From the NCBI RefSeq assembly GCF_900451195.1, contig NZ_UGHR01000001.1, positions 186,001 through 250,000 on the forward strand: 64,000 bases of DNA, read 5' to 3'. Positions 16,080 through 24,938 of this stretch are shown here, one piece after another (position 1 is the stretch's first letter; each line of letters starts with the position of its first letter). The notes below the pieces were generated by a model. The model had not been told where the DNA came from, made no database searches, and saw nothing but the letters and a program-made list of their open reading frames with translations. A program made the position numbers and the translations under genes. This DNA comes from Iodobacter fluviatilis. GTDB lineage: Bacteria; Pseudomonadota; Gammaproteobacteria; Burkholderiales; Chitinibacteraceae.

Positions 16080-18458
16080 TTAATGATGTTGATAGGGCAG
16101 AAACACCGAAAAGGTGCTGCCTTGCCCTTCCTGGCTTTCTACTTCAATACGCCCCTGATGTTTTGCGACGATTTTTTTCACAATATCAAGGCCAAGTCCG
16201 CTGCCTTCACCTGCCGGTTTGGTGGTGAAAAAAACATCAAATATTCTGGAGCGGATATTTTCAGCAATGCCGCAGCCGTTATCCGAAATGGCGACGACGG
16301 CTTCATTTCCTTTTCGGCCGATTGCTATGGTCAGGACGCCTGAAAACTGCATGGCTTGCAGTGCATTGTGGATAAGATTTGTCCACACCTGATTCAGCTC
16401 GTCAGGAAAGCAAATAATGGGTTCGATATCCTGATAGTGACGGATGAGCTCAATATTTTGTTTGATTTGATTCTGATAAATGGTGAGGACGGTTTCTAAG
16501 CCTTCTTTTAAATCAGATTCAACGCTCACACCCTCATGATCAAAGCGGGAAAAAGATTTAAGGGCAAAAATAATTTTACTGACCCGCTCCACGGCAGTAT
16601 TGATATTGTCGGTATTGCTGATAATGCTGGCGATACTGTAGGCGGTGTCAAAGATAAGCGGGCTGTCCGGGTGATGCAGTAAAGGCAAATAGTCTGCAAA
16701 CGTGTCTTCGGCATGTAATTGCACCAAAATGCCCGCCATATACTTGGCATCAGCAACACCAGCGGTTTCCAGCAGGGGATGCAGCTGGCGCACTTTGTTT
16801 CTCTCCTCTCTGGGGCTGAGTATGCGCTGGGGCTTATAGCTGATCAGTTGCATGAAGCGCTGCTGATTATCCTGATCTAAAAGCTGAAAAAGTTTAGGTA
16901 GGTTTTCCAGTGCATGGTTGAGCGAATCGGCGATGTTTTTGCCGCTGGATTTTACTGCGCCGATAGGTGTATTGATCTCATGGGCCACGCCCGCAATCAG
17001 CTGCCCCAGCGCCGCCATTTTTTCGGATTGAATCAGCTGGCCCTGTGCCTGACGCAGGTTTTCTAGGGCGTCAGCCGTTTGAGCTCTGGATGCTTCTGTG
17101 GCCGCATAAGCCGTTGCATTGGCCAGAGCAATGGCGGCATAGATGGCGATAGAGCGCAGTAGCTCCAGCTCTCTTTGTTGAAAAGCATTGGCTTGATGGC
17201 TTCGGATAGAAACAATGCCAATGCGCTGTCTGTTTACAATGAGGGGGCGTAGTACAACAGAGCGCATGGGGGATATTGGGCAAATGCCTTTTGGAACAGG
17301 TGCTTTTTCTATCAGCGATTCATCCGCAATAATCAGCTCATGCTCGCTTTTAAATGCCTTCACTGAAAGTGAATCAGGATGATCCAACATCACAAAATAA
17401 GGTGGGGCAAGCTGGCCGTCTTCGATATAGTAAATCAGGTTTAAACGATCCCCTTCTGGGGCGAGCAGGGCAACGCTAAAGGCATTAAGCGGGAGCAGCG
17501 CCTGCAAGTGCTGATAGAGAGCTTGGCAAATGGCATTGGGATTCAGGCTGGTGGTGAGTTCCCTGCCAATATCGCCCAATTGACGCAGTGTTTCTGCAGA
17601 ACTTGCCAGCGCTTTATTCGCCTCGGATAACTCCGCTGTGCGTTCTGAGACTCGGTCGGCCAGATGATCGCGGTGTTCAGCCAGCTCGCGCTCGTAAAGC
17701 TGCTTTTGCTGTAAGTAATCAGACAAACTGTTTTGCAAATGATTAATACCTGATACCAGCATGGACAGCTCATCCTGGCGGGCCGGGGAGCGAGGCATCA
17801 CAAGGGGCTGGTCTAAATTGGCGGGGCTTAATTGAGCAAGGTGGCGGGCAATCCGCTGCACATGCACAGTAACGGAGCGGTTAAAAATCAGCATAATAAA
17901 GCCGGCAAGCAGCAGGGACTGGATAATCTGCGTGATGACGATGGCCACCACTTCACTGCGCAGCCGTGACCAGAGAACGCGCTCATCCCCTAAAAGAACT
18001 AATTTGCCAACCTTTTGGCTGGGTGAATTAAAAAAGGACTGGTAACTTAAAGTAATTTCCTGAGAAGGCGCGATGCTCGATTTTCTCCAGCCGGGCTGGT
18101 TAAAAGAGAAGGTTTCTGCCGCCAGTTGCTCCGGCATGATGGTGATTTCAATTTGGCCAACGGATGCAACTTTTGAGGCGCTGGTTAAATGCGTATGCAG
18201 GGCATCCCGGTCCATTTCCCAAATGGCTTTACTTAATGTGTGCTGATAAACCTGAGCAATCAGATTGAGCTCTGAGTGCATCGCAGCCAGATTAATTTGC
18301 CATGCCGACCATGTTTTGACCGCCACTGCCGCAAGCGTAAATACAAAACAAAACACCAGCGTGGCCAGCACCATTCGGCTTCCAAGAGACAGACCAGATT
18401 GCGTTTTAGGTGGCATGGTTTTATAAGTTTGCGTGAAAGGCTTTTTATGTTTAGTCAA
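16080..18458 (-). CDS. Membrane hybrid-free sensor histidine kinase with HAMP and GAF domains
   Basis: The 792-aa kinase has membrane segments at about 29-48 and 170-192 enclosing a sensor region of about 120 residues. A HAMP region follows (193-250), then a coiled coil, a GAF domain (about 305-450), and the kinase core. The phospho-acceptor is His493 in AGVAHEINTPIGAVKSS, followed by an unusually long stretch of about 130 residues before the ATPase part. NLIHNALQAM, DNGCGI and GEGSGLGL are the N, G1 and G2 boxes. It has no receiver domain. The signal is unknown. The neighbouring response regulator-GGDEF protein suggests the output is c-di-GMP. Confidence 0.9.
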   Translation of the reverse strand: MTKHKKPFTQTYKTMPPKTQSGLSLGSRMVLATLVFCFVFTLAAVAVKTWSAWQINLAAMHSELNLIAQVYQHTLSKAIWEMDRDALHTHLTSASKVASVGQIEITIMPEQLAAETFSFNQPGWRKSSIAPSQEITLSYQSFFNSPSQKVGKLVLLGDERVLWSRLRSEVVAIVITQIIQSLLLAGFIMLIFNRSVTVHVQRIARHLAQLSPANLDQPLVMPRSPARQDELSMLVSGINHLQNSLSDYLQQKQLYERELAEHRDHLADRVSERTAELSEANKALASSAETLRQLGDIGRELTTSLNPNAICQALYQHLQALLPLNAFSVALLAPEGDRLNLIYYIEDGQLAPPYFVMLDHPDSLSVKAFKSEHELIIADESLIEKAPVPKGICPISPMRSVVLRPLIVNRQRIGIVSIRSHQANAFQQRELELLRSIAIYAAIALANATAYAATEASRAQTADALENLRQAQGQLIQSEKMAALGQLIAGVAHEINTPIGAVKSSGKNIADSLNHALENLPKLFQLLDQDNQQRFMQLISYKPQRILSPREERNKVRQLHPLLETAGVADAKYMAGILVQLHAEDTFADYLPLLHHPDSPLIFDTAYSIASIISNTDNINTAVERVSKIIFALKSFSRFDHEGVSVESDLKEGLETVLTIYQNQIKQNIELIRHYQDIEPIICFPDELNQVWTNLIHNALQAMQFSGVLTIAIGRKGNEAVVAISDNGCGIAENIRSRIFDVFFTTKPAGEGSGLGLDIVKKIVAKHQGRIEVESQEGQGSTFSVFLPYQHH

Positions 18459-18583
18459 TGATTCAGCTGAGCTGATTAAACTGGTACAGGTTTATTGATC
18501 ATAAAATGCTAATAAATAAAGAGCCTTTCCTTTTTATCATGTTTAAGTGCTTATTAAAGTTGATAAAGATGCGTTGCACAAAT

Positions 18584-19342
18584 TTAATTTATCTCGGCTG
18601 ACGTCCATTTTTTTTTAATCGCATCAAACGTGCCATTTTTTTTAATGTTTTCTATTCCCTGCCTGAACCGATTCACTAATTTATCTGATGTCTTCTGGCC
18701 AAAGGCCATAAAGTAGCCATTTTCGCTCAGCTCCAGTTTATAGACTTTTACCAGTGTTTTTGCCGGGTCATCGCCTGACTGGCGAACCAAATGATAGGCT
18801 GCCATTTCATTCATGACCCATAGATCGATACGCCCAAGTTTTAGTTTTTCATAATTAAGCTGATATTTCACACTGGATTGCAGGTTTTTCCCTTTAACAA
18901 ACCCCTGGGATTCTAAAAATTGTTCACCAATATCGGTGTTTACGCTGCCTATCTGATATTTTTTTGCATCTGCCAGTTGCTTGATTTTAATATCATGGCC
19001 AGCATATGCAAAAAGGTAATTGCTTGCTGGTGCTATTGATCCAACCCATTTAAATGATTTTTCTCTTTGCGGTGTCCGGCCTATTGAATAGATCAGCACG
19101 TTTTCATTATTGATTGCGCTTTCGTAAGCTCTGGCCCAAGGCATGGATTGAAATTTACCCTCAATTTTTATGTCTTTAAGAATGGCCTGAACTATTTCAG
19201 TGCTGAACCCGGTTAAAACGCCTTTCTCTGTGTAGTTATAAGGGGCGAGCTCCTCTGTTACAACCCGGATTGTTTCGGCACCCGCTTTGGCCCCGTGCGC
19301 TATCATCAGTAGCAAGATAAAAAGATGATGCATCCTTGGCAA
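18584..19342 (-). CDS. Solitary family 3 solute-binding protein (copy 1)
   Basis: The 252-aa protein has a signal peptide (cleaved near AKAGAE) and a type-3 periplasmic binding fold: IRVVTEELAPYNYTEKGVLT near the start, FSTEIVQAIL, PWARAYESAI, and KLVNRFRQGIENIKKNG at the end. Proteins of this class bind amino acids or other small polar ligands. No permease or ATPase gene is nearby, so it may feed a distant transporter or a sensor. GGGAG lies 6 nt before a TTG at 19342, so TTG may be the real start; an ATG at 19333 is the alternative. It follows a paralogue after 16 bp. Confidence 0.85.
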   Translation of the reverse strand: MPRMHHLFILLLMIAHGAKAGAETIRVVTEELAPYNYTEKGVLTGFSTEIVQAILKDIKIEGKFQSMPWARAYESAINNENVLIYSIGRTPQREKSFKWVGSIAPASNYLFAYAGHDIKIKQLADAKKYQIGSVNTDIGEQFLESQGFVKGKNLQSSVKYQLNYEKLKLGRIDLWVMNEMAAYHLVRQSGDDPAKTLVKVYKLELSENGYFMAFGQKTSDKLVNRFRQGIENIKKNGTFDAIKKKWTSAEIN

Positions 19343-19358
19343 AATTGTCTCCCTTTTA

Positions 19359-20102
19359 TTATTTAATTCCGCTGAAATTATTTTTTTCCATTATTTTTTT
19401 TAACTGGCCCTCTGCTTTAATTTTGTCAAAAGCAGTTTGTGTCTGTCTGAACAACTTATCGGGTGTTTTTTTACTATAAGCCATGTATATCCCACTGCTA
19501 AGCTCATTGAGTGTGAACAGTATGTCTAATTGATCACAATCAAAATGGTGCTGTTTGCATAACGATGTGATATCGCCTTCAAATAATGCGATCAGATCAA
19601 CCTGATTGTTTAATAATTGTCTGAATGCGTCTGATTGCTGAGCAGATATGCTCAGGCGGGTAAATCCTTTTTCTTGTAAATACTGTTGGCGGACGTCATC
19701 TCTGACTACGCCAATCGAATAGCGTTTTGCGTCTTCTAGTTTGTTAATGCTGATCTTTGTTTTATCTTTTAGCCCGATTAAAAAACACCGGGATTTAAAT
19801 AACTCGCCTACCCATTTAAACTCTGTTTCTCTGTTTGGCGTGCGGGCAATTAAGTAAATCAGCACATTGGTTTTTTTTAAGGCGATATCATATGACCTTG
19901 CCCATGGATAAATATTGATGCTGTAATCTGTCAGCCCCGCATTTTTAAGTGTTAATTCAATAATTTCTGTGGCCGGACCGGATACTTTGCCATCTTTGAT
20001 ATAAGAATAAGCGGTTGTTTCTGTGACTGCATTAATCCGCTCTGCGGGGCAAAGTGCAGAATAGCTGGTCAATAATAAAGTCAGTATGGACAAGGTTTTC
20101 AT
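19359..20102 (-). CDS. Solitary family 3 solute-binding protein (copy 2)
   Basis: The 247-aa protein has a signal peptide (MKTLSILTLLLTSYSALCPA) and shares the plan of its downstream neighbour: INAVTETTAYSYIKDGKVSG, YPWARSYDIALKKTNVLIYL, RTPNRETEFKWVGELF, and a closing IMEKNN helix. The shared words (PWAR, LIYxIxRTPxRExxFKWVG) show an old tandem duplication. The ligand-facing middle differs more and contains SLCKQHHFDCDQLD, with two Cys. No ABC permease or ATPase adjoins it. AT content is higher than in the surrounding genes. Confidence 0.85.
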   Translation of the reverse strand: MKTLSILTLLLTSYSALCPAERINAVTETTAYSYIKDGKVSGPATEIIELTLKNAGLTDYSINIYPWARSYDIALKKTNVLIYLIARTPNRETEFKWVGELFKSRCFLIGLKDKTKISINKLEDAKRYSIGVVRDDVRQQYLQEKGFTRLSISAQQSDAFRQLLNNQVDLIALFEGDITSLCKQHHFDCDQLDILFTLNELSSGIYMAYSKKTPDKLFRQTQTAFDKIKAEGQLKKIMEKNNFSGIK

Positions 20103-20330
20103 ATTTGCGTTTAAATTTCAGCGAGTCAGCGTGTCATTTAAATAACATTAATAGCAGAATAGACCCGGCATGCCGGGCTAATTAAACAATCTTCAGCTCT
20201 GAACGGGAGAATGTAAGTTAAATATTGAGGAGGATGGTGCAGCAACGCTTGAGCTGCTGCTCGTTCATGCATCTATACCAGCGGGCGCTGGCAGTTTTAG
20301 CCCGTGGAGGGGGGTAAGGGGACTAGGCAG

Positions 20331-20363
20331 AAAAAAAGCTGCATATCACGCTGGATATGCAGC
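20331..20363 (-). terminator. Terminator of the quinone-oxidoreductase-like gene
   Basis: GCTGCATATC and GATATGCAGC form a perfect 10-bp stem with a 6-nt loop, followed on the minus strand by seven T. It lies 11 bp after the gene's stop. The rest of 20103-20373 shows no gene. Confidence 0.85.
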
Positions 20364-20373
20364 CATTATGGCT

Positions 20374-21312
20374 TTAGATAACTTGCAGCACAATTTTGCC
20401 ACGGGCGCGGCCGCTTTCGCTGCGCTCATGGGCAAGGGCGGCTTGGGCAAATGGGAACACGCTGTCTATTACTACTTTGATGTGTCCGGCATCCAGTAAT
20501 GTGGCAATTTCACTTAATTGAGCTGCATTGGGCTGTACAAAGCAAAAATGCGCGTTCACATGGTGTTTGTGCGCGGTAGCTTCATCGGGCTGATCGCAAA
20601 TTGAAACAAGGCGGCCGCCTGCTTTCAGTGTTTGCCAGCTTTGGGCCAGAATGTCGCCACCCATAGTATCAAACACCAGATCCAGATCGCGTAAATCTGC
20701 GAAATTGGTTTGTGTGTAATCGATGACATGGTCGGCACCGTGTGCGGTGACTAATTCAGTGTTTTTGCCTGAGGTGGTGGTATACACCTCGGCACCGCGC
20801 CACTTGGCCAATTGAATGGCGAACAGTCCCACTCCCCCGGCGCCCGCATGGATGAGTACTTTCTCACCTGCTTGCAATTGGCCCATTGCAAAGAGTGCTT
20901 GCCATGCAGTGAGTGCCGCTAAAGGCACGGCTGCGGCTTGTTGCCAGTCTAGGCTTTTTGGTTTTTTTGCAATTTCACTGGCCCTGACGGCAACAAACTC
21001 GGCATAGGCGCCATTACGGGCAATATCAGGCCGTGAATAAACGGCATCACCGATCTGCCAGCCTGTAACTTGCTCGCCCAGGGCAACAATTTCACCTGCC
21101 ACATCCCAGCCTAAAGTGAGCGGCATTTCATAAGCCAGCATGGATTGCAAATAGCCTTCACGGATTTTCCAATCCACCGGATTAACTCCCGCTGCATATA
21201 CTTTAATCAGTACATCGTCAGCAGCGATCTGAGGTGTGGGCACGTTTTCCAGCTGTAATACATCGCGTTGACCGTAACGGTGCTGACGAATGGCTTGCAT
21301 GCTTGCTTTCAT
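20374..21312 (-). CDS. Zinc-independent NADP-dependent quinone oxidoreductase-like protein
   Basis: The 312-aa protein belongs to the medium-chain dehydrogenase/reductase family. A GroES-like half (YAAGVNPVDWKIREGYLQSM, LGWDVAGEIVALGEQVTGW) is followed by a Rossmann half with the nucleotide loop HAGAGGVGLFAIQLAKW. It lacks the structural-zinc cysteines, as in quinone oxidoreductases. It likely reduces quinones or reactive carbonyls with NADPH. GGAAGAA precedes the ATG. A LysR gene is transcribed divergently 122 bp away, the usual layout when such a regulator controls the reductase. Confidence 0.88.
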   Translation of the reverse strand: MKASMQAIRQHRYGQRDVLQLENVPTPQIAADDVLIKVYAAGVNPVDWKIREGYLQSMLAYEMPLTLGWDVAGEIVALGEQVTGWQIGDAVYSRPDIARNGAYAEFVAVRASEIAKKPKSLDWQQAAAVPLAALTAWQALFAMGQLQAGEKVLIHAGAGGVGLFAIQLAKWRGAEVYTTTSGKNTELVTAHGADHVIDYTQTNFADLRDLDLVFDTMGGDILAQSWQTLKAGGRLVSICDQPDEATAHKHHVNAHFCFVQPNAAQLSEIATLLDAGHIKVVIDSVFPFAQAALAHERSESGRARGKIVLQVI

Positions 21313-21434
21313 TATTATTCTTCCAGTGGGTAAGTGAATAAGGTCAGTTTAGCGATGAAGTGCTGAATTGATTAGTACGGACAAAAGCATTACATTGTTG
21401 TCAAAATAGCAACAATAGTTCAAAGGAATCACTC

Positions 21435-22358
21435 ATGCCACTTTCTCTGGATACCTTGCCAGGCCTCGTTTTGTTTTCCTGCGTGGTACGCCATGGCAGT
21501 CTGACGGGGGCGGCACAGGAGCTGGGGCTGAATCGTTCGTCGGTGAGTAAGCAGCTGGCACGGTTTGAAACTCAGCTTGGTGCAAAGCTGCTGCAAAGAA
21601 CAACCCGCAAGCTGGCGCTCACCGAATTGGGCGAGCGGGTATGGCAGGAGGCGCAAACCATTGCTACGGCCCTGGAAAATGTGGACGCTATTACCGAGGA
21701 TTACCGGCAGAATGTGCGCGGGCGGCTGAAAGTAAGCTGTTCTTCGTCTTTAGCCAGGGTGCACTTAGTCCCTTTACTGCCAGCATTTAACCAGCGCTAT
21801 CCGGAAGTAGATTTACTCTTGCAGTTAGAAGACCGCTTTGTGGATTTAACCACCGAGCAAGTCGATATCGCCATACGGGTGGGGCATTTGCCAGATTCAT
21901 CCCTGGTGGCGCGTAAGCTGGGTGAATTGCAGTGGCAGCTGGTAGCCAGCCCTGGCTACCTAGCAGAGCACGGCGCACCACAAACACCCGCAGATCTTGC
22001 TGGGCACGCTTGTCTTTTTTACCAGAATGGTCTGCGTGCGATGAATCTATGGACGTTTACCGGGCCTAAAGGAGAGGAGCAAGTGCGGGTGAAAGGGGCT
22101 TTGGCGATGAATGATGCCTGTGCCCTAGTAGATGCGGCCATCAATGGCTTGGGTATATTATTGATTGACCGCGCTTTACTCTCTTTAGCACTTGCCAGCG
22201 GCCAATTGCTGCCGCTGCTGCCCGAATACCAGCTGGCAGCTGGCTTACCAGTCTATGCGGTTTATCCGGCCCGCGAGTGGCTGCCGGCTAAAGCCGCCGC
22301 CTTTGTTGAGTTTATTCTTCAGGAATTCGCCCCCAGACTGGCAGCGCCCCGAGAATGA
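21435..22358 (+). CDS. LysR-family transcriptional regulator
   Basis: The 307-aa protein has an N-terminal winged HTH (SLTGAAQELGLNRSSVSKQL, RFETQLGAKLLQRTTRKLAL) and a LysR substrate-binding domain with VDIAIRVGHLPDSSLVARKL, the pattern seen in the subfamily that regulates divergent oxidoreductases. AAGGAA precedes the ATG. The intergenic region with the reductase contains TTGTTGTCAAAATAGCAACAA, whose outer arms TTGTTG/CAACAA form an inverted repeat and could be a binding site. The inducer is unknown. Confidence 0.9.
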   Translation: MPLSLDTLPGLVLFSCVVRHGSLTGAAQELGLNRSSVSKQLARFETQLGAKLLQRTTRKLALTELGERVWQEAQTIATALENVDAITEDYRQNVRGRLKVSCSSSLARVHLVPLLPAFNQRYPEVDLLLQLEDRFVDLTTEQVDIAIRVGHLPDSSLVARKLGELQWQLVASPGYLAEHGAPQTPADLAGHACLFYQNGLRAMNLWTFTGPKGEEQVRVKGALAMNDACALVDAAINGLGILLIDRALLSLALASGQLLPLLPEYQLAAGLPVYAVYPAREWLPAKAAAFVEFILQEFAPRLAAPRE

Positions 22359-22506
22359 AAATTAAATAAGTAACAGCCTAAAAAGTTCTGCAGACACAGA
22401 GCACACAGATATGCCCTGACTACTTTTGGGTTTTCTCAGTGCCTGCAGGTTTGAGGTTTTTTTTGAGAAGGGGCGCTTTGCAGCAGCATGCGCCCCAAGG
22501 CGCATC

Positions 22507-23613
22507 TTATAAACCGCCGTTTTCCATCATGGTGCGAATCACCCGGTTAAATGGCTCGATCCAATCCGGATCAAATTGCTGATCAGAGGCGTTGACCTCG
22601 GCAATGGCCCGCAGCACAGATTTATTCTGGCCGCGATGGCTGTGTTTGAGCATGACGGCCTCAAAAGCATCAACCAGCGCCAGTATTTTTGCGCCCGGAA
22701 CAATATCATTGCCGCTGAGCTTATTAGGGTAACCGTTGCCTTCAATGCTCTCGTGGTGCTGTAAACACATATTGGAAGCATCTTGCCAGCCATCCATTCT
22801 GGCTAAGAGGCCTGCAGCCCAAGCGGGGTGATCGACTAATTGTGCCCGCTCGATGTCGGACATTCTTTCTACTTTTAGCCACAGCGATTCGGGCAAAAAC
22901 ATCATGCCAATGTCGTGCATATAAACGGCCGCTTCAAGTTGGACGCTGGAGACCACGCCGCCTGCGGCTTTATTTGTGGCCAAGGCCAATTGCAGATTGC
23001 GTGCGGTACGCCCACGAAACAGCGGCGAGCGCATTTCCAATTGCAGCGCCATATTGCGAAAAAAACGCAAATCTTGGCTACGCTCTTCATTTGAGCGTTC
23101 TACTTCGGCACGGGTACGGTCTGGTAATGTCACTGCGGCATGTTTAAAACCAGTAACGGCTTCAATCAGCCTAGAACAAGCAGGATCCAGCTCTTCGGCC
23201 TGCAAGGTGGAAAGCCCGTCAAGGCCACGGGCTAAAGTGGGCAGATGCAGGCTGCTGGCCGATGAATTATTGCTGAGCGATTCAACCGCTTGCTCAAGCC
23301 TGTCTAAAGTCAGCAGCAAAACCTCAGATAAAACTTCGGTGAGCTGCAGCTCGCCCGCACGCATTCTGGAAAGCAGTGTTTCTATACCGTGCACCAAAGG
23401 GACGACAAACTCTACACGGCATAGCCCAGCATCGCCTTTAATATTATGAAATGCACGAAACAGATCAGAAATTAAAATCATCTTGCCAGGATCACGTTTC
23501 AGCTCGGCAATAATTTGCTCGATCCTTGGTGCATGATCTGCAAGGCTTTCCCGAAAATCCTGGAAAGTATTGATATCGTGAATTTTCGGAGTCAGTAAGC
23601 TGTCGTAGTTCAT
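22507..23613 (-). CDS. HPt domain fused to an HD-GYP-type domain
   Basis: The 368-aa protein has two halves. Residues about 15-110 form a histidine phosphotransfer domain with FHNIKGDAGL, where the His followed by xxKG is the phospho-acceptor. The C-terminal half is HD-GYP-like: YMHDIGMMFLP, DHPAWAAGLL, HHESIEGNGYPNKLSG and LALVDAFEAV. The metal ligands are kept, but the canonical HDIGK Lys is Met and the HHExxDG Asp is Glu. It may degrade c-di-GMP under control of a phosphorelay. I chose ATG at 23613 because GAAGGTG lies upstream; a GTG 14 codons earlier is possible. No receiver or kinase gene is adjacent. Confidence 0.87.
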   Translation of the reverse strand: MNYDSLLTPKIHDINTFQDFRESLADHAPRIEQIIAELKRDPGKMILISDLFRAFHNIKGDAGLCRVEFVVPLVHGIETLLSRMRAGELQLTEVLSEVLLLTLDRLEQAVESLSNNSSASSLHLPTLARGLDGLSTLQAEELDPACSRLIEAVTGFKHAAVTLPDRTRAEVERSNEERSQDLRFFRNMALQLEMRSPLFRGRTARNLQLALATNKAAGGVVSSVQLEAAVYMHDIGMMFLPESLWLKVERMSDIERAQLVDHPAWAAGLLARMDGWQDASNMCLQHHESIEGNGYPNKLSGNDIVPGAKILALVDAFEAVMLKHSHRGQNKSVLRAIAEVNASDQQFDPDWIEPFNRVIRTMMENGGL

Positions 23614-23749
23614 GGAAGCACCTTCAGGTGGATTTAGCTTAAGCATAAGTCGCACTGGCTGCAGAAGATATTCAATTTTCAGATTAAATGTGCGGAGTGG
23701 CAGTTATAGCTTGTCTTCGTTGGGTAATATTCGCTGCATATAATGTAAT

Positions 23750-23889
23750 TTATGCAACGACGCAATTATTCTCTGAAATTAGAATGATGGCTGCTGAAAC
23801 GTATTGTGTACATTGAATCAAATTCGATGTTGTTTCATCTCTCTCCTCTGTATGTATTTACGCCACCGACACGGTGGCGTTTTTTTTTG
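23750..23889 (+). ncRNA. Candidate small RNA upstream of rluF
   Basis: A strong rho-independent terminator (CGCCACC/GGTGGCG stem at 23861-23879 followed by ten T) lies on the plus strand, but no plus-strand gene precedes it back to 22358. A perfect TATAAT at 23739-23744 is about 120 bp upstream; the -35 (TTCGTT) is weak. Together they outline a transcript of about 140 nt. It could instead be a leader or attenuator for the rluF-like gene that begins 31 bp later. Confidence 0.4.
23861..23889 (+). terminator. Orphan rho-independent terminator
   Basis: CGCCACC, a 5-nt loop and GGTGGCG are followed by an uninterrupted run of about ten T on the plus strand. On the minus strand there is no T-run, so it serves plus-strand transcription only. 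Confidence 0.85.
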
Positions 23890-23920
23890 TCTGTAGCGGG
23901 TACAATGGCAGATTGCTCTT

Positions 23921-24670
23921 ATGAAAAGTATTACGACCATGACTGAATCCATCCGCTTATCCAAACGCATGACCGAGCTGGGCATGTGCTCACGCCGCGA
24001 GGCCGACGAATTTATTGAACAAGGCTGGGTAAAAGTCGATGGTGTAGTCGTTAATACCCTTGGCAGCCGTGTTTTGCCTGAGCAAAAAATCACTTTAGAG
24101 CGCCAGGCTACGGTATTTCAGGCTGAGCGAGCCACCATTCTGATGCATAAGCCTGTGGGCTATGTATCCGGCCCTGCCGAGCCAGGCGAGCGCCCGGCAT
24201 GGACCTTAATCAAAGCTGAAACTCGTTTTATTGGCGATAAATCCGGCATTGTTTTTCTGAAAAAACATATGCACAACCTAGCCCCCGCAGGGCGTCTGGA
24301 TGTAGATTCCTCAGGCTTATTGGTGCTAACGCAAGATGGCCGTATCGCTAAAAAGCTGATGTCGGATGCAGATGTTGAGCGCGAATACGTGGTGCAGGTT
24401 GAAGGCTTTTTGTCTGATGAAGGGATGAAGCAATTAAACAACGGCTTAAGCCTAGATGATGAGCGTTTAAAGCCAACGAAAGTCAGCTGGCAAAGTGAAG
24501 ATGCACTGCGCTTTGTTTTACGTGAAAACCGCCCGCGTCAGATTCGCCGCATGTGCGAGTTGGTTGGCTTAAAAGTAATCAATATCCGCCGCCTGCGTAT
24601 TGGCCGCGTATCGCTGTCTGATCTGCCGGTTGGCCAGTGGCGCTATTTGCGTATGGAAGAGCGCTTTTAA
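23921..24670 (+). CDS. rluF: RluF-like 23S rRNA pseudouridine synthase
   Basis: The 249-aa protein has an N-terminal S4 RNA-binding domain (RLSKRMTELGMCSRREADEF) and an RsuA/RluB/E/F-type catalytic domain with AGRLDVDSSGLLVLTQDGR, in which the Asp of GRLD is catalytic, and ENRPRQIRRMCELVG near the end. This group converts specific uridines in rRNA. RluF (U2604 region of 23S rRNA) is the best guess from the RQIRRMCE and closing PVGQWRYL signatures; RluE or RsuA-like activity cannot be excluded. The start at 23921 has no clear SD; ATG at 23939 is an alternative. Confidence 0.82.
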   Translation: MKSITTMTESIRLSKRMTELGMCSRREADEFIEQGWVKVDGVVVNTLGSRVLPEQKITLERQATVFQAERATILMHKPVGYVSGPAEPGERPAWTLIKAETRFIGDKSGIVFLKKHMHNLAPAGRLDVDSSGLLVLTQDGRIAKKLMSDADVEREYVVQVEGFLSDEGMKQLNNGLSLDDERLKPTKVSWQSEDALRFVLRENRPRQIRRMCELVGLKVINIRRLRIGRVSLSDLPVGQWRYLRMEERF

Positions 24671-24709
24671 CAGGCGCTGTACCTGAGCGATTGCCGCACG
24701 TGATTTAAA

Positions 24710-24752
24710 AAACAAACCCTTGTCTCTCTGTTGAGCAAGGGTTTGTTTTTTT
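24710..24752 (+). terminator. Terminator of the rluF-like gene
   Basis: AAACAAACCCTTG and CAAGGGTTTGTTT form a 13-bp stem with a run of T after it. Confidence 0.9.
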
Positions 24753-24938
24753 CAGTGCAGTATTTTTGATTATCTTTTTGTAATACTCGTGCACGAAAAT
24801 CTTAAAAGGCTTTTTTTGCTGGCGAAGAACTTTTTTTGATGCAGGCAATCAGAAGACGGGCTGGGTGTTTGAGCAAGATACTTTTCAGGCAGACACAACA
24901 GCATAGACAATTCAATTTCAATCTCATTTAAGAAGTGT

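Noticed and set aside
18584..20102. ABC transporter operon
   Set aside because: Two binding proteins are present, but no permease or ATPase gene adjoins them.
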